From contig CM065803.1 in NCBI GenBank assembly GCA_033398695.1, positions 42,647,501 to 42,711,500 on the forward strand: 64,000 nucleotides of DNA, read 5' to 3'. A program made the translations under genes and the position numbers. Source of the DNA: Orobanche coerulescens (lineage: Eukaryota; Streptophyta; Magnoliopsida; Lamiales; Orobanchaceae). Of this stretch, positions 24,365 to 35,842 are shown piece after piece. The notes under the pieces were generated by a model. The model was not told the origin of the DNA, did no database searches, and worked only from the letters and a program-made list of their open reading frames with translations. Numbering within the stretch: the stretch's first letter is position 1; each line of letters opens with the position of its first letter.

Positions 24365-24400
24365 TTTCGAGGACGAAACTTATTTTTAAGGGGGGTAGAG
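24365..24400 (+). promoter_or_regulatory. Internal polypurine tract with pre-PPT palindrome in element D
   Basis: AAGTTTCG-AGGA-CGAAACTT is followed by ATTTTTAAGGGGGGTAGAG and then an LTR start at 24401. It belongs to the LTR family of 24401-25756. Confidence 0.8.
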
Positions 24401-25756
24401 TGTAATACCCCGATTTTTCGGATATATTTTTTTTCGTTTATATGTTGGATGTCGTTGATGGATAATTGTGCTTGAGGATGATGTGAACGTATGACAATGT
24501 TGTTGAATGCGTATATGTATTCATTGTGCCGTATGATCGTTTGGTATGTCGAGATGTTGGTCGAGAATAGCGGAAAATGGCTAAGTAGAGCTACGTTAGC
24601 GCACGCTACAGGGTATGCCTAGTGCGCGCTAAGATATATAATTAGCGTACGCTACGATGCATACTTAGCACACGCTAAGAGGTTCGGTTACGTACGCTAA
24701 GGAGGACCCCTAACGTACGTAACGACTTGCTGTGTTAGTTCAGATAAGGTGGACCCGGCCATGTTCGACGCATGTTCAGATAAGGTCAGCGAGTGTTTGT
24801 CGTGTAGAGCTAGCGCATGCTAAAACCGTATGATTAGCGCACGCTACTGAATTTGGCATGTGGGGGCACGCTACTGAATTTGCCTTCAATCGATCAAAGG
24901 AATCCCGGTAATCGCGGATGCTTTCGGCATGTGGGGGCACGATACTATAGCAAGTCAACGCCTGTTTGCGTACGCTAATGCATGGGCATTACGTACGTTA
25001 GATGAATTTCGAAGCAATGTAGTAGCTTCTGGACTGCCCGATAGCGCACGCTATCAAGGAAGGATAGCGCACGCTAGTCCTGTAGCGCACGCTAAATATA
25101 AGGTCTAGCGCGTGCTAGTGATGTGTTTTATAGAGAGGATAGACGTTTGCTGAGAGGCATTTTGTCCATTCTCCTTCCTTCAGTCAATAGAGAGAGCCTT
25201 GGGAAGTACTTGAAGTTCCTAAACATTGAGAGATGCTTCTCTTAAACAAGTTTAAGATTGGAGAGCTCGGATTTAAGTATTGTTCTTGAAGTTTTTGATG
25301 ATTCTTGGAATGGAGTTCAATTATTCTTCTTCGTGGTTCGTCCATACAAGGTAATCCTCGTATCCCTTTGATAGTGGTTCTTTTTTTTTTAGGATTACTA
25401 CTTGGGGGGGAGTATGTTGGGAATCGTGTATTTTGATGTTCGTCTTATTTCAATGTAAATGCATAAATTGGACTGTACTTTTATCCGCTGCGTGAGTATT
25501 TTGAAATGGCTTTTGGTATTTTGCCAACTGAATTTTATTTTGTAAAACCGATTCCCTAAACTGAGTTTTTGGCATTTTGGCCTTGATCGTTTTGACGGTA
25601 TTTGGAAATCAATTTTTTTTAGTATTTGAAAAATATTACCGTCATCGGTCTTTTTGGCATTTTTGAAATGACGTGGAAAATTGTGCTTTGCCTGGTAAAT
25701 CCTTGTGAGAAGGGTTTACGGCATGTAATATTCCTAGGAGGATCTGGGGTGTTACA
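24401..25756 (+). repeat. Complete LTR of another family inside element D
   Basis: Runs from TGTAATACCCCG to GGGTGTTACA. It contains a palindrome array (24596-25118), a TATA-like TTTTATAGAG (about 25126), donor-like AAG|GTAATC (about 25350) and the terminal hairpin GTAAATCCTT/AAGGGTTTAC (25695-25704/25710-25719). A polypurine tract precedes it and a primer-site-like sequence follows. There is no target duplication at its edges, so it is not a simple solo LTR. Confidence 0.8.
24596..25118. repeat. Palindrome array TAGCGCACGCTA in the internal LTR of D
   Basis: A dozen or more units such as TTAGCGCACGCTA, TTAGCGTACGCTA and TAGCGCGTGCTA. It ends about 8 bp before the TATA-like box. Confidence 0.85.
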
Positions 25757-25775
25757 ATTATGGTATCATGTGATA
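25757..25775 (+). promoter_or_regulatory. Primer-site-like sequence after the internal LTR of D
   Basis: ATTATGGTATCATGTGA follows the LTR end; TGGTATCA matches the initiator tRNA-Met site. Confidence 0.55.
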
Positions 25776-28210
25776 ATGTTATACGAGATTTATTGGAATT
25801 GTAATAAGAGATTTCAGATGTTGATATGATTATTGAGATCTTCTTCATATGATGATAATGGTGTTGTTGCGATTCTTGAGGTTGTAGGAATGGCATGATG
25901 AAGAAAATGGTAACATGGAGATATATACCTCGGATATGTTGTTCTGAACGTGATTTCAGATATTTTATGTTCTTGAAGAACTCTTGAATTATACGAGGTG
26001 ATGAAAATTTTTAAGAAGTGTTGATGTTTTGAAAATGAATATGGAATATTCATATCTAGAGCTAAACTATGTGTTTGAAATAATATTCGTATAGGAATAC
26101 GAATGTGGTTATGAGTTTGATGAGACTATTATTCATCTCTGAATTTGGAAGCCCATACGTATGGAGCAAATATTCAAGTCGAATGATTGGATTGTTTGAT
26201 AACCTTTTTAATATGATTATCTATTGTTTTGAACCAGTCGGATGATTCGAATTGATGACGGTCATAAGTAAATTTTAACGATGAATTTACGAGAAGGGAA
26301 CCTTGTCAATTCGTATTTAAGAATTGAGTTTGGAACATTTAGACCCTTATTATTGGTCCGAATTGGTTGCTGATATGATCATCATATTTCGACTCGTATT
26401 GTGGATAGGATTTGTAAGTGTCTGAGTTGGATTGTTCAGACTGTGATTAGTCGAGATATGGTGAAACGGTTGAGTTTGTGGTTTGGTGGTGTTGATATAG
26501 GTCGTCATCGAACCTGTTGATTATTAATCCTTCGTTTTACAATAAGATATGATGTTTGATCATGGATTATGACTGTTGTGTTGCGGTTGAGGTTGAAGAG
26601 TTCGTAGATTACCTTGGTCGGGACTGAGGAACTCGTAAGACGAAATCAACTGAATTGGTAATAGTTCGTTGTATTGATATCGAGGCAAGTTTTATACTTG
26701 TACTAGTCAATGAGATTAATGTTATCATATATGTGTATGAATGTGTGTATCATTTCGAGACTTGGTCTCTTTATGATTTTGTTGACATCAAGGGATTGTT
26801 TGATACGATACCCTTCGGCAAATTATGCCAAATATTATTGTTGTTCGTATATAGACGATTTAAGGCATTGCGATACTTGTTGGTAATATTTGTCGATAGC
26901 CGGTTCGCGGTATCGACATATCGATTGTTATTGTTGATTGATGTTCCTTTGAGATATTGTTGTTGATAGCCGGTTCGCGGCATCGACGTATTGATTGTTA
27001 TTATTGATTGATGTTCCATCAAGATATTTTTTTGTGAATCGTCGTTATTGATATCAGTGTTTTTCTATTGATGTCGTTTTGGCCGATTGAAGGCATTGAC
27101 GTATTCGATTATCATCTTCGTTATCGGTAACCGATTAAAGGTGCTGAGACATCCGTTGTATAATTGTTATCGATTGTCCGCTCTAAAGGTAATCGATATA
27201 TTGAATTGGGATTATCAAAGATAATTCCCATCCGTTGTCAAAAATATTCTCATCCGTTGTATCTTTGTTATCGATTGGACATTCTACGGTAATCGAAGTA
27301 TTGAATTAGGACTGTCGAGGATAGTTCCCATCTGTTGAATTATTATTGTCGTGTTGGCCGACTCAAGGCAGCACACTATTATTCTTGTGAACTCGGTAAT
27401 TTTGTGATCGTTGAGGGTTGAGGATTTCCCGAATTGTTGTGTTGTGATTATTGCCCGTGTTAATCGGTCCTTAGGGATTCTGATCCCAGGATGGTTGTTT
27501 TGAATATCGTTGGTCGTGTCGATCTTTCATTATTCGTGTGTCATCGTTCACTTGGTGAGTCGTATGATCCGTATTGGGTATGTTATCCTTTGAGTTTCGT
27601 TGTCATGTTGTATCGTGGCATATCTGGAATCATGTCTGCGTGCCGATTGGGTATGTGTAGGATTTTTAGCCAGGCACACGATGGTCATGCGTGGATGTTT
27701 CGGCATTGGACCGTGCACACGAGACGTAGTTCGTGAGGCTAATTAGGTACATTGTCACACGTATATTTTGGATTCCGTATACGGGGTGGACATGTGCATG
27801 GACACATTTCCGGATCGGGCGTACTGTGATGTCCCTCTTGAGCCTTATTGTTTGGTCGTTCGTAGTCCATGTTGTATTGGATATGTCCGACGATTTGCGA
27901 CTGCTTGTTCATACGCCGAGGGGTATGTCCGACAGTCAGGTTTGCTTCTTTGTGATCTGTATTGTGATGATTTACAGCTTTGGGGTGTTCGGCTTTCAGG
28001 CCATTGTGAAATACAGCTTCGGTTGAGGGTATTTCAAGCCATTGCGATGTATTGGTATTTCTGTTGGAGCCTTCAGACATTGTGATTCGTATTTACTTCA
28101 GCGTTGGCTTGGATTATCTTCGGGTAATGTATTGTTGTGTTGCTTGTAACGTTCCGCCATTGGGCGTAAGTTATGCGTTTCTTGTGTAAATCGTTGAGTC
28201 TTCCTGGCGG
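25776..28210. other. Patchwork of LTR fragments inside element D
   Basis: No coding sequence. 26590-26700 resembles the reverse complement of element C LTR around 21240-21320. 26690-27390 and about 27990-28180 match the element G LTR, including hairpin repeats at 27120-27340. 27640-27860 matches the reverse complement of the element B LTR around 6560-6740. I could not place 25776-26590. Confidence 0.65.
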
Positions 28211-28224
28211 GATACCGCTTCTCC

Positions 28225-28272
28225 CTACTTGTTTTAAGTTTCGGGACGAAACTTCTTTTAAGGAGGGTAGAA
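28225..28272 (+). promoter_or_regulatory. Element D polypurine tract with pre-PPT palindrome
   Basis: AAGTTTCG-GGA-CGAAACTT is followed by CTTTTAAGGAGGGTAGAA and the 3' LTR start at 28273. Confidence 0.85.
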
Positions 28273-30093
28273 TGTAATATCCGCAATTTCGATTTCCGGT
28301 AATTTTCATTTTTCCGGAGGAGGTCCATTACGACGACTCGCTTAGGACCGTTTCGTCATTATGGGAATATTTTATTCTGCACTTTTTGTCATCCGAGTTC
28401 GTTTCGGTGTCGTTCTGTTGAATTCCGTGTTCTTTAGCGACTTTTCCACGTATGAGTTCGACTTTGTTAGATCACCATTAATTTTTGGAAACTCCAAAAA
28501 TTCTGAATCTTTGCAATATTATAAAGCATCGAGTTAGCTTTCCAATGGTTCAAACGGTGAGTCAATCGGAGTCCAGACGAGGGAGTTATGGTCGAAATAG
28601 CTAAGTCACTCTCATTTTCCAGATTTGGCCGAGCAGCCTGTACCCTGTGCCGCGGCACATGCCGGCAGGGCCGCGGCACACTGCCGATCACTGGGGGCAG
28701 ATTCGGCCCTGTGCCGCGGCACACTGTGCAGTCAGCCTATTTAAGGCCCTGCAGTCGGGTTTTTGGCCATTTTTCTCCTTCTTCTCCTTCTCTTCCGCGG
28801 CTGGAGCTTGGTTAATCATGGAGAGATGTTGTTGGACAATCAATCCATGAAGTTTTGGAGTTCATATCATCAATCATCCATCCTATAACATCCTCCGATC
28901 TACCGAATCAGGTCAGATTTCCTAGAAATCTAGTTTTGGGGAATTTGGGTATTTTGGTTGATTTCATCCGTTTTATCTGATTTAACTTAGGATTATGATG
29001 GATTGATAATTATTTAGATGTATTATATCATTTCCTTTATTATTCCATGGTTGTATCGTATCGATTCGTTGCTTTGGTCGAGTTCTGGATCGACGCCTTG
29101 AAGGTGTCCGGTAAAATGTCATAGAGGGGTTTTCGGGCGTTCTACGATTATTATTCCTCGTATGATCGATGATTTATTTATTATATGTTGTTAGGGACGA
29201 GTTTCTTGTGAAGAAACCAAGTTGAACCCTTCCGTTCGTTGTCATCTTTCCTTTCGATAGCATCGGGCGTTTCGAAGCTTCCCGGTCGAACCGTGTTCTT
29301 CGGAGTATTCGGTAGCGGTTATTAAGGCAAGTAAATATTTATGAATGTGCGTTCTCGACTTTGAAAGTAAGAAATATTAATGGCATGATTATTTATATCC
29401 ACTCCGGGACGGGCCGACGGGTCCTGTGAGGGTTTCGTAGCCTCTGGTGCGATTCCATGGATAATATGAATTAACCACTCCGGGACGGACCGACGGGTCC
29501 TCTGAGGGTTCCGTAGCCTCTGGTGCGGTTCCACGGTATTCATATATGTATTGATGTGATTCTATGAGATTTAGTTATTCCGGAATACTAGTCTTGAATT
29601 GATGAATTGACGGTTACATTTACTTTATTGTCGAGGAGTATTGTGTTTCATACTTGATATACTTGCACTAGCTATTCGACGGCTAACCCCTTTATGGGGG
29701 AAATACTTTTTATGTATTTCAGGTTCCAGGAGAACGGACAGGCGGGTATCAGGTCGGCATGAAGATGATGGGCAAGTGTGATACTGTGTCTTGTCTCCGG
29801 TTATACTTTTGGATTCCTCCATTCAGTGTTGTTGTACTGGAATGGATTTTAAATACTCGAGTATTGTATTTCAGTTCCTTGATGTTCCGGCCTGTGTTGC
29901 CGAGGTATTGATTTGTGTGGTGATGTATATGGTTTCATTGGTTATGGTTTTGAATTCCATTTGTATTGTCCTTCTTTCATTGTATCTAGACCTTCTCGGT
30001 CAAGTTTACAGTTCCGCGCATGAATAGCCTTGTGGGTCTCACGGCGGGGCTCACGGCGCTGTAATATACCCTGAATAACTTGGGGGTGTTACA
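28273..30093 (+). repeat. Element D 3' LTR
   Basis: Matches 22027-23869 but lacks one GCCGCGGCAC unit. Hairpin pair 29687-29719; terminal hairpin 30032-30040/30046-30054; ends GGTGTTACA, then CTCCC. Confidence 0.92.
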
Positions 30094-30098
30094 CTCCC

Positions 30099-31098
30099 TC
30101 CCAGGTAATCATCCTTTAAAATAAAACACTAACAAAGGGATACTAAAATTACCTTGTAGACGAACCATGAAAAAGAACAATCGAACTCTATTCCAAGAAT
30201 TATCAATAATATTCAAGAACAAGGCTTTAATCCATGCTCTCCATCTTATTATTGTTAAGAATGATCATCTCTCAGTGTTTGGAACCTCAAACTTCTCTCT
30301 AAGAACTCTCTCTATCGAAATAAGGGAAGGAATGGACGAATGAAGATAATTCACATCTGCAATCATATATATACTGACTGTTATTAGCGTGCGCTACCTT
30401 CACAAAATAGCGTGCGCTATCGCAGTCCAGAGGCTACTGCCTTGCTTCGTACACTGATTTACGTACGCAATGCCCATACAATAGTGTACGTAATTGACTC
30501 TATTTAGCGTACGCAAGTGTCCGACCATAGCGTGCTCTACTCATAGTTGACTCGTTTGTCTGTATGCTCCGAAGACGGGTCCACACGCCGAAAGCATCTA
30601 ACAAGGATAAGATTTACATTGGACCGATCTGATATTAGCGTGCGCTAATCCTTCATAACAAACATCCGTTGACCTTATCGGAATATGCGCCAAAAGTAGT
30701 CGGGTCCACACGTAGATTCTCTCTGATTTGTTATGCACTAGCGTGCGCTAACTTTTGCCTTTAGCATGTGCTAAACAAGCACGATAGCGTGCGCTATGCT
30801 TGAATATTAGCGTGTGCTAATAAGGCTATACTTATCCATTTCCATCTATCCTTGTCCAACGTCTCAACATACTAGATATATATACACGACATACTGAATA
30901 CACATACTCCTTCCACTAATATTCTCATATGATACACACTATCCTCAAATGCAATTTTCGACCAAGTACGACAATTATACCAATACAGATGTCTCAGTCC
31001 TTCAATTGTTTTATCCAAACTGTACAGATTCCACGCTGTACAACATAACTCGGATAAAATAAAATTAAACAATAGTAGTAGAAATTCCGGATATTACA
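30099..31098 (-). repeat. Element C 3' LTR, part right of D
   Basis: Matches about 40583-41583. It holds TATATATA (30366-30373) and the main palindrome array, and its minus-strand start is TGTAATATCCGG at 31098. Confidence 0.9.
30383..30821. repeat. Main palindrome array, element C left LTR
   Basis: About ten units of the TTAGCGTGCGCTA type, ending about 9 bp from TATATATA (30366-30373) on the transcribed side. Confidence 0.85.
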
Positions 31099-31135
31099 TA
31101 CTACACCACTTAAAATAAGTTTCGTCCTCGAAACT
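31099..31135 (-). promoter_or_regulatory. Element C polypurine tract and pre-PPT palindrome
   Basis: On the minus strand AAGTTTCG-AGGA-CGAAACTT is followed by ATTTTAAGTGGTGTAGTA, then the LTR. The purine run is broken by T. Confidence 0.7.
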
Positions 31136-32389
31136 TGTAATCCGTCATAGACAAAACAAACAAACCGTTCAGCCAAAATATTCCGAAACCATCACAACAA
31201 CGATCAATCATCATCATTAACGAATAACCAAAACAGTACACTTACATATGCGTCAAGTCGATGATCTCCTGAGATACTAGCAAGTGACTTCACTGTAAAG
31301 CCTCAACACTCTTACAATCACAATTCCGTGAGTCTCAACAACATATATCATCTTCGGATGAAATAATCTATCCGTGTCAAATCCTGTTTGCCTGATTATA
31401 CAGTCAAGTCCCAATTTCGATAAAACGAATAATACACGATACATCTATGAAATGACTGCCAAAACAATGACACAAATCCTGAAACATCAACACCAAATTC
31501 GAACGCTCATACGATAATTAACAATGATCGATCAACAACTTAACCGAGAATATCTTCAACATGATAACTCCAATATGACCAATAAAAAGTCAAAACACAA
31601 TCGAGTATATCATCAACATGATAAACTCTAATATGACCATCTAAAGGTCAAAACACAACCGAGTATATCATCAATATGATAAATTCCAATATCATCAACG
31701 AACGATCAATGATAATCGGGAATGCCCTCACACGGTAAGCTCCAACATGATCAACACAGAACCGCAGAAACAGATATACGAAAGAATAACATTCTCAAAA
31801 CGTTATACCAATCACATACAGTGGATCTCATAGAAATACACCCGACTGGTGAACATACCCCTCGGCATACGAACAACCAATCACAAACCGACGAACATAC
31901 CTAATCATACATGGAGTGGGAAACGACCAATCAATATCAAAAACAACCATCCTGGGGTCACCATCCCCAAATCCACACTTACAAAGGAATCATTCAAAGA
32001 TCACTATGGTATCGCGCTACTACCATACCAATGGAATCACATAGCACATATGTTCCGGTTTCACAAAATCCAATGTTCCAAAATTACATTTTGTAAATGA
32101 ATCTACAACACGCAGCATATTTCTCTTATCCGATCAATCAACTGATCATCCCTGGGTAATCAAAACACCATACTAAAGTTGGAATCTCTTTTTTCATCGT
32201 ACCATACTGATGTATTATCCAGTTTGTGAGTCGCATTCATAACTTCACCATGATATGCACTATGCACTAAATGCGTATGTATATCAGTCACATTTTCAAA
32301 ATCAGTTTGAAATCATATAATCTTGTCAAGAAGACAAATTTTCGAAAGTTCTTTCAATAATTTCAAAACTCAAAACATAAATTTTTGTA
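31136..32389. other. Element C internal non-coding region, left of E
   Basis: AT-rich. A short stretch near 31850-31930 resembles the element B LTR near 6475-6545. No credible coding frame on either strand. Confidence 0.6.
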
Positions 32390-32394
32390 ACACA

Positions 32395-33568
32395 TGTTGT
32401 TGCCCAAAATATTTATCCGAAGATTAATACTGCTGGAAGATGGACAACAAACAACAATTGCGGGAGCACTTCCGAGAGAAGATAAATAATACAAGATTTG
32501 CCGGGTTTGTTAGGCCCGGGCTTGAATGCTCTCGCGAGATGTTATTAATACGAATATTCGTGGATACAAGTATTAATGAGAGAAATCTAAATACAATGAG
32601 TGTAAAAAGACTCTGTTAATCCGGCTCTTGAGCGAAGCTCGGTGTTCTTCGTCCCTGCCGGTGATCTGCTCGAGGAGAAAAGGCCGGGAGAAGTAAGACC
32701 GAAAGAAAGCTGTTGCCAAGAGTTGGATATTTGCCAAGTGCTGTGTATTTGCTTCTGTATTGTGTGAAATCCGTAGGGAGTTGGAGGAAGCTGAAGCCTT
32801 TTTTGTGGTAAAGGTTCGATCCAAAAGAGTTTCGGTCCTTTTTACAAGTGCTGGGAGCCATGCTTATATAGGGACAAAGGTCTGTCCTTTAGCCGCGATC
32901 GCCCGGCCATTTCAATATTACGCCGATCGCTCACGGCCAATACTTTAATGGGGCGATCTCTGGGTCACAAAGCTAAAGTCCAAGGAAGATCTTGTTGTCC
33001 GAATAAAGTCCAATGCGTGGTGCAGTGGCGGTCCAATAAGGAGCCATCACGTGTCGAGTCACCAACATGTGGCCCTACCGACAAGCTTTCGGCGGCTACC
33101 GGTAGTGGAGGGAATATGTCAGGCTTTGGTCAATGGCCCGAGATTCGCGGATCTTGTCTCGGCCCTTGCACGTGGTGCCAGTCTTGAGGCTCGGCCTTCG
33201 CCGACTGGGTGTCCGTCGGTGGTGATCGACATGAGCGGTCGTCTCTAGCTGATCATCCGAGGTCGCCATCGGCCAGTGGATGGAGATCGCCAATGGTCGG
33301 TCACCAAGGGTAGATCGCCAGGTGCCGAGAGACAGTCGGTCGCAAAGGGTCGGTCGCCGAGTATCGAGAGGCGATCGTCTTGGTGTCGATCGCTCGGCAC
33401 CGGGATTCCTCCTGGGACCTTCGGTTGGCCAGTCTAGCATGTCCGCTGGGCTAAGGCTCGGTCGCACAGTCATTGGTCGGCAGACTTGCCTTGGTCGCTC
33501 GGCAGTAAGTCGGTCGCTCGGCCTCGGAGGCGATCGCCGGTCGGAAAGTGTTAAATCTTGACACAACA
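32395..33568 (-). repeat. Element E 3' LTR (left copy)
   Basis: Matches 35843-37040. Most differences fall in 32873-33110 and near 33465, almost all where the right copy has CTG, CAG or CCGG. Confidence 0.92.
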
Positions 33569-33580
33569 ATTGCCCCCCAG
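33569..33580 (-). promoter_or_regulatory. Element E polypurine tract
   Basis: CTGGGGGGCAAT on the minus strand, directly before the LTR start TGTTGTGTCAAG. Confidence 0.85.
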
Positions 33581-34382
33581 CTTGCTCCTATGTTGAAGAC
33601 ATTGGGCGAGGTGGTTCTTGCTGGTGATCGTGTATGGATGAGGACGGGCGATCTGAGCTGACTTAGGACTCGGACTTGGGCTATCATGGTCGATTGGCTT
33701 AGCTATCTTTCGGTCTTGTACCTGCAAAAAACAACATTGGCCGATCCCCCATGGAAACTTGGTGGTTTCGCTTTGTTTGAGGAATCGTGCACAGTCGCGG
33801 AGATCGATGGACCGACCCCATGACCGTGTCTTGGTGCACGAAGACAATGAGTGTCTCGTGACTCACTTTATTATGAGGGTCCTCTGTTAGGCTGCGCCTC
33901 GCCTTGTATTTAAACGAAGGGCGTGCGGTCTCGGTCTAGAGGAGTCCTTGCGCGGGCGTCGGATGAATCAACTCCACGCCCGCGGCTTGTTAGCTATGCT
34001 TCCACCTCGGCCACCATGGAGATGGCCGACCTCGGCGGTACGTTGAGACGGGGTTGTGGCATGTGTCCACCGATTAATGTTGGAGAGCCCTCCGACTACG
34101 CCGGCCTCGTATTTAAACGAGGCGGGCGATCTCGGCCAAAAGGGGACCTTGCATGGCCGAAGCGTGGTTCCATCGACCGCCAGGACCATGGCTTTATGAT
34201 GCGCGGTGGAGGCGATCTTATGCCTTAGTCCGTCATGTTATATCTTGGGTGTAGATGGCGATCGTGTCCACCGGGTTGCCGATGATGTTGCGATCCGGCG
34301 GAAGATCGCGATCGTCGCTCGGAAGCCGATCGCATTATTCGTAGGTCGATATTGGCGATCGGTCGGCGGCTAGTCCCTCATT
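33581..34382. other. Element E untranslated region between gag stop and 3' LTR
   Basis: GC-rich, with dispersed GGCGATC motifs. Open frames here are short and have no recognisable domain. It occupies the place where pol would be. Confidence 0.6.
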
Positions 34383-35714
34383 TTAGAATGGACTGTAGGC
34401 GGGGATCGAGTCCTCCGGCTCTGCTGGGTAGTAGCGATCGGGCCGGGAGACTGGAGGTCGTCGTACGGGCGCCGACCGATCTATTCCTAGGCTGAGAAGG
34501 AGCCTTTGCCTGGACAGGAAATCTGCGGCTCTAGCCCGGAAGGCTGCGTAGGTCGTCGGCAGGGTCTTCGTGAGATGCCTGAACATAGGCGAGAAACCCT
34601 GAAAACCTCCTAGGACCGCGTAGAGGGCGGTCTCATCGCTTACGGGCTCGCCGTTGAGGATGATCATGTCAACCCGGTCGATGTAGTCCGAGTCGGACTC
34701 TTCTTCTCCCTGCTTGATTTGCATCATGCGAAGGGGACCTTCTGGCCGGATGACCCGGGTGGCGAAGTATTCCGTGAAGACGTGCGCCAGCTCGTTAAAG
34801 GAGCCAATGGACCGAGGTGGCAATGAGGTGTACCACCGGTGGGCGAGGTCGTCTAGCGTCAGAGGGAACATTCGGCACCGGGTCGCGTCCGATGCCCCAC
34901 ACCCGGTCATGTAGATGTTGAACTTGTGCAGGTGTGCTTGGGGGTCCGATCGCCCCTGGTACACGGGTGTCTGAGGAGGAGCGATCCTGTGCTGCACCGG
35001 GGCGAGCTCGACGTCGATCGCGAGCGGCTCGCTCGGCGCGGCGATCGTCTTGGTGGCGCCTGCACCGGATTGCAGGAGCGCCTTCATGTCGCTGAGTTGA
35101 CGTTGCATTGCGGCAATCGCCGCGGCTCGGCTGCTTGCGGATCGGCTTTGGGAGCGGGGGCCGAGGCGATCGTGTACCGACCTCCGGACCCCGCTGCTGC
35201 CGATCTCGGGAATTTGGCGAGCTCGAGCCAGGCGGCTGGATCGCCTTGTGGGAGCCGGGTAGGCCGAGCTCCTGGTGACGGACACCACCTCCGTCGTCTC
35301 GTAGCTGGGGCCGGACTGCCCCGGTCGCCAGGTCGGGTCGCTGCCTAGGCGATCGAAGACAGACGTGCCCCGGCTGCCGAGCGCCTCTTCTTGCGGGCGA
35401 AAGCCTCCTGGCGATCGCTCGGCCAGTAGCGCCTTGAGCTTCCGCTTGATCTTCCGGCGAGAGACCGGGGGGGCGGTAGCTGGAGGCGCGTCGAGAGCAC
35501 TCCGTCGCTCCTGTAGGACGGCCAGGGCCCCTTCGATCTGTTCCTTGGTTCGGAACCGATCGAGCGAGAGGCTTGGGCCGCCTTCCCGGGACTGGGTCGA
35601 GCGTCTCTGACCGCGGCGGCTACCTCCCACCATCGGCTGCGGCTCGGACTGGGACGGAAGAGGGGGTCTGGCCGGCTGGTCAGCGGCTTTCTTCGACGCG
35701 GAGGCGGAAGACAT
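34383..35714 (-). CDS. gag: Element E gag protein (443 aa, intact)
   Basis: An uninterrupted frame of 443 codons, the only long intact coding frame in the window. The first 200 residues are Ser/Arg/Pro-rich and look disordered. A short helical stretch AIAAMQRQLSDMKALLQSG follows, then the retrotransposon gag domain (roughly residues 240-400) with HKFNIYMTGCGASDATRC, LDDLAHRWYTSLPP and FNELAHVFTEYFATR. The C-terminus has Arg/Pro-rich sequence and no CCHC knuckle or protease motif. It starts about 110 bp inside the right LTR, after the primer site. An intact frame in an element without pol suggests the protein is kept by selection or the insertion is very recent. It would act in particle assembly, using enzymes of another element (inference). 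Confidence 0.92.
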   Translation of the reverse strand: MSSASASKKAADQPARPPLPSQSEPQPMVGGSRRGQRRSTQSREGGPSLSLDRFRTKEQIEGALAVLQERRSALDAPPATAPPVSRRKIKRKLKALLAERSPGGFRPQEEALGSRGTSVFDRLGSDPTWRPGQSGPSYETTEVVSVTRSSAYPAPTRRSSRLARARQIPEIGSSGVRRSVHDRLGPRSQSRSASSRAAAIAAMQRQLSDMKALLQSGAGATKTIAAPSEPLAIDVELAPVQHRIAPPQTPVYQGRSDPQAHLHKFNIYMTGCGASDATRCRMFPLTLDDLAHRWYTSLPPRSIGSFNELAHVFTEYFATRVIRPEGPLRMMQIKQGEEESDSDYIDRVDMIILNGEPVSDETALYAVLGGFQGFSPMFRHLTKTLPTTYAAFRARAADFLSRQRLLLSLGIDRSAPVRRPPVSRPDRYYPAEPEDSIPAYSPF

Positions 35715-35824
35715 GGTTTCTGAAGTATTTCTTTTGAAGCGCAGTGAGTGTCACTTCAAATATCTGCTCCGAGAACAGTGAGTGTTCTTCGGGACGGTAG
35801 GTGTAAAAAATCGAGGGTTGGATG

Positions 35825-35842
35825 CCCTTCTTCTAGCGCCAA
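35825..35842 (-). promoter_or_regulatory. Element E primer-binding site
   Basis: TTGGCGCTAGAAGAAGGG on the minus strand, directly after the LTR end. It differs from the initiator tRNA-Met site of the other elements; the tRNA is not assigned. Confidence 0.7.

Larger units (their letters stand above)
22027..30093 (+). mobile_element. Element D: mosaic LTR retrotransposon
   Basis: LTRs 22027-23869 and 28273-30093 with ends TGTAATATCC and GGTGTTACA. Target duplication CTCCC (22022-22026 and 30094-30098); the empty site is ACTCCCTCC near 40578 in the other LTR of C. The LTRs are almost identical apart from a 21-bp loss in the 3' copy. The 4.4-kb interior has only a gag start; the rest is built from LTR pieces of other families (24401-25756 and about 26590-28200). 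Because the outer target duplication is intact, the mosaic was inserted as one unit. Confidence 0.9.

Noticed and set aside
24401..25756. Solo LTR inserted in element D
   Set aside because: The flanks are a polypurine tract and a primer site, not a target duplication.
33096..33569. 157-codon GC-rich open frame in element E LTR
   Set aside because: It lies within the LTR opposite several other open frames and has Ser/Arg/Pro wording from GC-rich repeats without a domain.
34383..35714. CGATCG-rich DNA as cyanobacterial contamination
   Set aside because: The gag domain, LTRs and target duplication in the middle of a plant element show it is an inserted retrotransposon.
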